Source of the DNA: Abyssalbus ytuae
GTDB taxonomy: Bacteria > Bacteroidota > Bacteroidia > Flavobacteriales > Flavobacteriaceae
Direction of reading: 5' to 3'
Assembly: GCF_022807975.1 (NCBI RefSeq)
Contig: NZ_CP094358.1
Span: forward strand, 3,224,001-3,288,000
Length of the DNA stretch: 64,000 nt
Shown here: in pieces, positions 53,601-60,200 of the stretch
Position numbering within the stretch: position 1 is the first letter of the stretch
How the letters are laid out: every line of letters starts with the position of its first letter
Notes under the pieces: generated by a model
What the model was told of the DNA's origin: nothing
Databases searched by the model: none
Seen by the model: the letters and a program-made list of their open reading frames with translations, nothing else
Made by a program: the position numbers and the translations under genes

Positions 53601-53984
53601 TTCTGAATTAAGACTGGTAAATGCCCCGGATACCAGTTCTTTCCTTTGAGTTCCATAACCTATTACAACAACTTCGTCCAAGGATTGTAAATCTTCTTCC
53701 AAAGCAATTTGTAAAGGATTTGAATCATTAATAGTTATTTCTTCTGTTTTGAAACCTATATAGCTAACCACTAATGTAGTACCTATTCTGACATTTTCAA
53801 GAGTAAAATTTCCATCAAAATCAGTACTTGCTCCCAGGTTAGTTCCTTTAATGATAATATTCACACCAGGTAACGGAGTGCCATTAATAGCATCCGTAAC
53901 CTGTCCACTAACGTTTATTGTTTGTTGGGAGAACCCTAAAAGGGGTACAATAAACATTAAAAGAGTAAAAAATTTTAGCCTCAT
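50694..53984 (-). CDS. susC: SusC/RagA family TonB-linked outer-membrane transporter
   Basis: 1096 aa. After the signal peptide is a carboxypeptidase-D-like domain (GQVTDAINGTPLPGVNIIIK, STDFDGNFTL), then the TonB-box region (LDEVVVIGYGTQRKELVSGA), the plug (PARIEEALQGSVAGVQVNAN, NIRIRGITTNGDNSPLVIIN) and a 22-strand barrel. GFIDYKKSFGDHNFNALLG and the closing YPQTRSITTGVNLTF are normal for SusC. It imports oligosaccharides bound by SusD, energised by TonB. It is the first gene of the operon and its upstream region contains TCAACAA words and a 17-bp palindrome. Confidence 0.96.
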   Translation of the reverse strand: MRLKFFTLLMFIVPLLGFSQQTINVSGQVTDAINGTPLPGVNIIIKGTNLGASTDFDGNFTLENVRIGTTLVVSYIGFKTEEITINDSNPLQIALEEDLQSLDEVVVIGYGTQRKELVSGAFTSLNSEKITETNPARIEEALQGSVAGVQVNANSGSPGSSLNIRIRGITTNGDNSPLVIINGVNMGGDLSVIDPNDIEKIDIIKDASSAIYGVQAANGVILVTTKSGKKGSPTKFSYNSYVSFQEASNQLELMNATEYAAYVNETEAADGNPIPYTNLQNLGKGTDWQDELFNTAPIFSHNLNVNGGSDKVTYGISGSYFGQEGIIESDKSNFYRWTLKNDLGIDLTDNLKLNTFILYTNVKRKTIPESGRGSALYYALNASPLTPVYDDSIDPAISNGFSFIGTEQGNEIINPLALIHNTYNETKTNRFTGKIELAYDVIEDLKATTRFNFNYADVRYRSYSPLQYYGQNKVVNNVSLDTNGNFNLDTNDNGDRDLYSIVNENVENYIDYTWEGFIDYKKSFGDHNFNALLGASIRSEEYKGNFASGYLVTGPDTWDNAYLRNTQSNIYDEFVTTEFVRDSNGNLLDDDGNIVDPNDPDSEPALKITDNTINKKLDPTSSINEDRWYSLFGRIQYDYKGKYLLSAMLRRDASSRFGPNDRIGYFPSFSAGWVVTDEDFVNIEPINRLKLRGSWGITGNDKIGSYRWLGFLQGANAEAAYPFNDILTYGNAVGPLANPNLKWETNKQTNLGLDMDLLNNELSLTFDYYIKKTEDLLLVPETSALVGSGAGGSSAPVINAGTIENKGIDVAINYNHNFSDDFRIGVGYNLTTIKNKALEVNNAAGFISGGLFGLNQQTSRFQTGLPIGVFYGLKTDGIYQNQAEIDALNTVDSNNDGIPEKYQEGAQPGDIKYMDLDGDGVVEFGSNDDKTVIGNPIPDVTMGFNLNIGYKDFDFSTSLYASIGNDIVRSYERFLTYSNKSILYLDRWTGEGTSNSVPRASTDASNNFLFSDFFVEDGSYLRIQNVQLGYSLPVSVLEKTGIDKLRLYVAVNNLYTFTKYRGYNPDISNQDPLSAGVDLGQYPQTRSITTGVNLTF

Positions 53985-54048
53985 AAATAAAAGTTTTTTT
54001 GTTTCTTTAAATGTAGCCTTTAGTATTTACGAATACTTAAAAATTCCC

Positions 54049-54199
54049 TCAACAAAAAATATACATCACAAAAAAACAAGGTATTTTTTGAGAAAAATTC
54101 AACAAGATTTTTTTTAGTATTAGTAACCATAGTGGTTACAGGTATGTATAATATTGATAAGTTTTAATACTAAATTAACATAGACTTAACGTTTGTTGA
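54049..54199. promoter_or_regulatory. Candidate operator region upstream of susC
   Basis: TCAACAA occurs at 54049 and 54099 (50 bases apart) and inverted (TTGTTGA) at 54193. A perfect 7-3-7 palindrome, GTAACCA TAG TGGTTAC, lies at 54123-54139. The region is the only non-coding DNA between the regulator gene and susC. No exact TAnnTTTG box is seen on the minus strand. Candidate binding sites for the neighbouring regulator. Confidence 0.4.
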
Positions 54200-54235
54200 G
54201 TTAATGTTGTAGTCATGTAAGGGTTTGTTGTGTTG

Positions 54236-57049
54236 CTATTGTAGGTCGAGGATATACTCAACAAGGCTTTTTTCGTGATCTAAATTCATTTTTTTACGCA
54301 AACGGTATCGTTTTATTTCCACACTTCTAACGGAAATATTCAAAAGCGGGGCAATTTCCTTTGAGGACAGGTTCAATCTAAGATAAGCACATAGCCTTAA
54401 ATCATTGGGTGTTAGGGAAGGATGAACTTCTTTGATTTTTTTTAGAAAATCTTTGTCAGCATTGTTAAATGCTTCTTTAAAAAAGTTCCATGTATCTTCC
54501 TCATCAACATCTTTATTTATGGCCTTAATTATGTGGTTTAAACCTGCAGCATTGTTTTTATTTTTTTCTTTTAATAAATCTCTTATCTGAATGAGAAATT
54601 CATTCTTCTTTATCAGGCTCATTGTGGATACTGCCAGTTCCCTGTTTTTACTCTCAACATCACTAACAAGTTGCTCATTTTTAAGGCGTATTATCTCTTT
54701 TTCACTATTGATTTTTTGATATTCCAGTTTTTTCTGGTTTATACGCATAATTCTTTCTCTTTGCTTTCTGTAATACCTTTTGTAGAGATAGTTAATTAAA
54801 ATACCTGTTGAAAGAAGGATAACTGAATATATGAATATTGCCATATTTGATAAATACCACGGGCGTTGAATGGTAAAACTGTAGGAGGCTATATTGTTTG
54901 TTTTAATATCACCTACTTTACCCGCAACTTTAAAGGTGTAATCACCAAAAGGTAAGTTTTCAAATGAAACATATGATTGAGTACTCCAATTACTCCATTT
55001 ATCATGAAATCCTTCGAGAGTATACTGATAATTGGATTTTAAAAATTTATTGTACTCAGGAATAAAATATTTAAAAGTTATGTTGTTTTTCTTGTGAAGA
55101 AACCGACCATGATTTTTTAAGGAAACTATAGAATCATGGCTGTTTACCGAGTTTACCTTAATTTGATCAATGGAAATATTATAGTTCTTTTTGTTATCTA
55201 TGCCCAGATCGATGGTTAAATATCCATTTGTCGATCCCATTAAAAATTTTTCGTTCCCTAAATAATTTATGTTATCAAAACCGCTGACCGACTTAATCAG
55301 ATCATATTCAATAGGAATATTCTGAATTTTATAATCATTGTCAAACTTTTGTTTTGTTATATAGTAAATATTATTGTTAGTGAAAATCCAAAGTTTACCT
55401 GATTTATCTGCAATCAATTTTCCGGTTTTGTATTTATTATCTTCAAATAATTTACTTAATAAGGTGTTTTTTACAAAGATGCTATCATTCTTTTTTAAGG
55501 TATATATACCATTTTTAAAGGCGTATAATATTTGATTATCAAATTTTACTAAACTGGAATACCTGCTTTTTTCCGGCTTGTTGATATATTTTAGATGTTT
55601 CACAGAATTTAAGCTTGAATCTATTTCCAGTTTATATATTCCCCGGTATTCATGACTTACATATACAGTTAATGGTTCTTCTTTTAAAATCTCAAAATGT
55701 TTGGAAGAATAATCAAAACCTTCAATTTTATGACTGAATTCCCATTTTCCGTTTTTCTGCTGTAAAATTCCAAGTCCCATATAGTTTCCCTGGATCAATA
55801 AATCAGGATATTTATCAAGAGTCCGGAAATACCATGTTCCCGGAAACGTAGAAATATGTTCAGCTTTATTGTTTTTTATGGTAAAAGTGCCCAGATTATG
55901 TCCGCAAAAGAGAGTGTTGGCATATTCAAATAACGTCCATACCTGCCCGTTGGTATCTTTTATAAGGCTAAAATCTTCGGAAGAGTTTACAGGTTTGGAA
56001 AATAACCCCTGATTTGTTCCAAGGTATAAATATCCTTCAAATGCAGCGGTAGCATATACGGTTCCTAATGTGCCTTTGTAGTCGTTATAGTTTTTAAACG
56101 GAGATTGCAGGTTCAAACAGCTAATTCCATTGTCCAAACCTAACCATATGTTATTCTCTTTATCTTCAAATACTGATAAAATTGTATTGTTGAATAATCC
56201 TTCGGAATGACTTATTTTATATTTGATCTTTCCTTTGTTATCGAGTATTACCAATCCATTGGAAATTGATCCCAGGGCGTAACCTCCCGATTTTAATTGA
56301 GTGGCCGAGTATATGGTGTTTTTATTTAAAAATTGATTTGCTTCGATGTTCCATTTACTCAGTTTGTTGTTTAAATATGTATAAAAGCCATCATTTTCGG
56401 TTAATAATAAATAACCGGTTTTATAACTATACATATCAACTATATATAAATTAGAAATAATATCATCCTTCAGAAATAAAATAGATTTTCCGTTTACAAT
56501 TTCATATAAACCATCTTCCGGTACGAAAAAAAATATAGAATTATTTACTTTAAAAATTTTTGATATTGTTTTGTGAGGTGAGATTAAAGCAATGCTACTA
56601 TCGGTAGTGTTATATATAAAAATTTGGTTGAGAGATTGAAAAATAACCCACGAATCGAATTCGATTATATTCCAGAAATGTTCGTCATCTAAAATTTTGT
56701 CTTTAAAGCTTTGGCTTATGGAAGTATAATTAAGTAATCCGGTTGAATCCTTTGAAAAATAGCCAAACTCCATATAGCATCCCACATATATCCTGTGGTC
56801 AATAACTTTAACCGAACGAATAATGGTTTCGTTGGGAGACGGATGTAATTTCCATTCCGATCCGTTGTATTCCAGCAAGCCATCATTGTTTGCGGTAAAA
56901 ATTTTAAAGTCCTTATCCTGATCAATCTTCCAGTTCTGATTACCTGCCTTATAATTTTCCGGAGAAAAATTTATAACAGGGGGCAGTTCCTGATTATAAC
57001 CAAATAAGGAAAAAAAAATAAAATATAAAAATGAGGCTATCTTATTCAT
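54236..57049 (-). CDS. Y_Y_Y-domain sensor with LuxR-type HTH (one-component regulator of the PUL)
   Basis: 937 aa. A signal peptide is followed by a long region of beta-propeller repeats (about 25-640; NNIWLGLDNGISCLNLQSPFK is a clear two-component-propeller unit), then a Y_Y_Y domain (LKSNYQYTLEGFHDKWSNWS), one membrane helix (about 750-772, IFIYSVILLSTGILINYLY), a coiled coil, and a C-terminal LuxR-like HTH (LTPNDLRLCAYLRLNLSSKE, SVRSVEIKRYRLRKKMNL). This is the architecture of hybrid two-component PUL sensors but without kinase and receiver domains. It probably senses sugar in the periplasm and binds DNA directly. Located between the glucan PUL and the chitinase. Confidence 0.85.
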   Translation of the reverse strand: MNKIASFLYFIFFSLFGYNQELPPVINFSPENYKAGNQNWKIDQDKDFKIFTANNDGLLEYNGSEWKLHPSPNETIIRSVKVIDHRIYVGCYMEFGYFSKDSTGLLNYTSISQSFKDKILDDEHFWNIIEFDSWVIFQSLNQIFIYNTTDSSIALISPHKTISKIFKVNNSIFFFVPEDGLYEIVNGKSILFLKDDIISNLYIVDMYSYKTGYLLLTENDGFYTYLNNKLSKWNIEANQFLNKNTIYSATQLKSGGYALGSISNGLVILDNKGKIKYKISHSEGLFNNTILSVFEDKENNIWLGLDNGISCLNLQSPFKNYNDYKGTLGTVYATAAFEGYLYLGTNQGLFSKPVNSSEDFSLIKDTNGQVWTLFEYANTLFCGHNLGTFTIKNNKAEHISTFPGTWYFRTLDKYPDLLIQGNYMGLGILQQKNGKWEFSHKIEGFDYSSKHFEILKEEPLTVYVSHEYRGIYKLEIDSSLNSVKHLKYINKPEKSRYSSLVKFDNQILYAFKNGIYTLKKNDSIFVKNTLLSKLFEDNKYKTGKLIADKSGKLWIFTNNNIYYITKQKFDNDYKIQNIPIEYDLIKSVSGFDNINYLGNEKFLMGSTNGYLTIDLGIDNKKNYNISIDQIKVNSVNSHDSIVSLKNHGRFLHKKNNITFKYFIPEYNKFLKSNYQYTLEGFHDKWSNWSTQSYVSFENLPFGDYTFKVAGKVGDIKTNNIASYSFTIQRPWYLSNMAIFIYSVILLSTGILINYLYKRYYRKQRERIMRINQKKLEYQKINSEKEIIRLKNEQLVSDVESKNRELAVSTMSLIKKNEFLIQIRDLLKEKNKNNAAGLNHIIKAINKDVDEEDTWNFFKEAFNNADKDFLKKIKEVHPSLTPNDLRLCAYLRLNLSSKEIAPLLNISVRSVEIKRYRLRKKMNLDHEKSLVEYILDLQ

Positions 57050-57109
57050 TGAGGATATGAATTAAATATAAATTATGTGAAAGCTGAAAATATAATAAAA
57101 AATTAATTT

Positions 57110-57117
57110 CAAAAATA
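57110..57117 (-). promoter_or_regulatory. Candidate -7 box of the regulator gene (TATTTTTG)
   Basis: Exact TAnnTTTG on the minus strand, about 60 bases before the regulator start. No clear -33 element. Confidence 0.35.
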
Positions 57118-57213
57118 ATGATTGAAAATAAACAATATACATTTGTTATATAATTTGTAATTAAATAATATCCGAAACACGGTAATTTTTAACCTTTATT
57201 TTACTATAAATAA

Positions 57214-57252
57214 GGGGTTGTAAGTTTAATGGTTTACCCAACTTACAACCCC
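57214..57252 (-). terminator. Terminator-like hairpin after the chitinase gene
   Basis: 13-bp stem GGGGTTGTAAGTT / AACTTACAACCCC around a 13-base loop, 26 bases after the chitinase stop codon. The minus-strand tail is TTATTTATAG, a weak T-run. Confidence 0.7.
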
Positions 57253-57278
57253 GTCAGTTTAACTAAATCTAAAACTTA

Positions 57279-60200
57279 TTAGCGTTTTATAACTTTACCT
57301 TCGTATATTTTACCGTTTAATGATAATTTATAGAAGTAAACACCCTGGTTTAGCTTATTTATATCAATTCTTTTAGGCGTTGATTCGAATGGGTTGAGTT
57401 TATCAGATTGCTCAAATACTTTTAACCCAGTAATGTCAAACATACTAAAAGAATAATATTGTGATGTTTCTGATGGATTAATTTCCAAATACAATATACC
57501 TTCATTAACAGGAACAGGATATAAAGAAACATTTTTTTCTTCTTCAACAACCCTTGCACTTAATGTGGTTAAAGATGCATTACTTACACCATCTAAATAT
57601 GGACGATGTGAGTTGGAATACTCATAACCATTTACTCTGTCCCAGTTTATAGACCAGGTCATTAATCCTCTGAAATCCGGGTAACCGGATGGATTTCTTA
57701 AAGTATAAGATCCTCCAAAAGATTGTCCTTTAATAATATAATCCAGAGCCTTTTGCACTTCGGCAGGAGGAGTATAACCACTGCCTGCTGCTGATGAACT
57801 TGCAGGTAAACCTATAGCTACCTGATCAGGGCGAAGTGCCGGAAATTGTTGTCCGCCCGCTGGGAAGCCCTGTAATAACATATCAGCCATTGCAACATGG
57901 AAATTGGCATTGCCCGATCCGTAGCACAATCCGTCAAGACCCAGCATACAGCCTGTGTTGTAGTGCTGAACATGAATGTAATCAAGATCATTTCTCAATG
58001 CATAAATTAAAGGAAGGTATGCACCACTCGGTCCTCCGTAACCACTGTATCCTCCTTGAACATACAATGTTTCGGGAGCCATTGATAAGATGAAATCAGA
58101 ACCAAAATGGTTCAAAATTGTTTGACAGGCCGAGATTAAATTTACTATTTTAGGAGATGTTGGGTTTCTGAAATCGGTATCACCTCCTGCTAAAGAAATT
58201 GAACTTCCTTCAAAATCAATATCCATTCCGTCAAAACCGTATTCGGTAATAATGTTAATCATAGACGAACTGAAGTTTTGTGCCGCTTCAGGGGAATCAA
58301 TACTTACCACACCGGTTTCACCTCCCATGGAAATCACCACTTTTTTACCGCTGTTTTGTAGTGCGGCCACATCGTTTTTAAATTCCTGAGTGCTTGAGTA
58401 AATAGCAGGATCCGGTGTAAATGTCATGTTAGAACCGGCCAAAACCGATGGTATTGCAAAAGCTATGTTTATAACATCCCATTTATCAGAAACTTCACTA
58501 AGTTTCATTCCTCCTGCATCATTGATAAAGTTGTGCCAGTAACCGACAAGAATTTTATCAGCTAATTCTCCCTCATTACCACCACCTCCGTCGGTAGAAC
58601 TTACAGTGATATTAACAGCCGATGAAACTGATGAGGTATTACTATTGTCTGTTGCTACTGCAGTTAGACTGTAACTTCCTGCCTGGGCATTTGTTATGGT
58701 ATAACTGTATGGAGCAGAATTATCTTCACCAATTTTATTTCCATTGCTGAAAAACTCTACATTAACAATCTCTCCGTCACTATCGGAAGCATTCACGTTC
58801 ATGGTAATATTATTACCTGCCTGGAATGATTGTCCGCTAGAAGGTGAAGTAATAGAAACTGAAGGAGAACTACCATTATCGCCACTGCCGGTACATTCAC
58901 CAACAAGTGTCCAGGCATCCTGCCAGTAATCACCTGTGCCAGGGGCATAAGCCCACGCCGCACCATTACACCAGCCACTATATGGATAGTCTTTACACTG
59001 GTAAACATTTCCTTCATTCTGTACTGTACTACCTGCCACATAACCACCGTTTTCAACGTATTGAGGTTCATCACAATTGCCTTCATTTCCACCGCCGTCG
59101 TCATTGGCGTTTACTGTAATATTGATTCCTCCGGAGGTAGCAGAAGCATTTTCATTGTCAAAAGCTTTGGCAGTTAATGAGTAAGTACCTGCTGAAGCTC
59201 CATTCCAATTAAAAGAATAAGGAGATGATGTAACTTCTCCCAGGTATACATTGTTGGAATAGAATTCCACTTTTGTAATATTCCCGTCACTATCTGAAGC
59301 AGAAGCGCTAATGCTTACTAGGTCACCTTCATTAAAAGTGCTGCCTGCTGCCGGACTTGTAATTGAAACAACAGGAAAAGAATTTTCTTCTTCTCCGCCG
59401 TTATTTCCACATGGGTCACCGGCTACTTCGTTGATGGCATTTAGTAAGGATAATTGCTCATTGGTTGTATCATGCGATAGTTCCCACATCATAATTCCTC
59501 CAGCTCGGTCTAAAGCAAGTTGTGTTTTACTTTTAATAGTAGTTATGCCGTTGTAGTTATTTCCCTGGTAGCTATCGCTGTAGGGGTCGGCTCCCTGAGC
59601 AATTAAATCAGCATAACTTATTGCAGTAGGTCTGCTGTAAAAAGGAACGCCAAGTACAGCTTTTTCTTTGGGTAAACCTCTGTTCAACCAGTAATTTAGA
59701 CCACCTTCAGCCTGAGCATAAGTTGAATGATCAGAACCATCATAAGCCATGATATTTAAAAAGTCAACATCGTCAAAAACACCACTCAAAATACCATCTG
59801 CATTCCAGCCGGATACCACAACTGCAGCAGTAAGTAATTTACCTCTGTTGTGCATTGCCTGACCAAGTTCCTGCATCAATAATTCATAATTTTGCGGTTC
59901 GCTGCCTTCTCTTGGATATTCCCAATCCATGTCAACACCATCGAGATTATATTGATTAACGAAGTTTACCAGGTTATTTACAAAATTGGTTCGGGTTGAT
60001 GCACTTGCTGCCATAGTAGTAAATGCAGAATCATTACCATCCATCCATCCGCCAACAGCAATTAATACTTTTACATTTTGTTGATGCGCTAGCGTAACGA
60101 TTTGTTGTAATTTGGCAGCATTTTCAAGAGATCTTAAACTACCATCGCTATTTGGTAATAAGAATGAATAGTTGATATGAGTGAGCTTGTCATATTGAAT

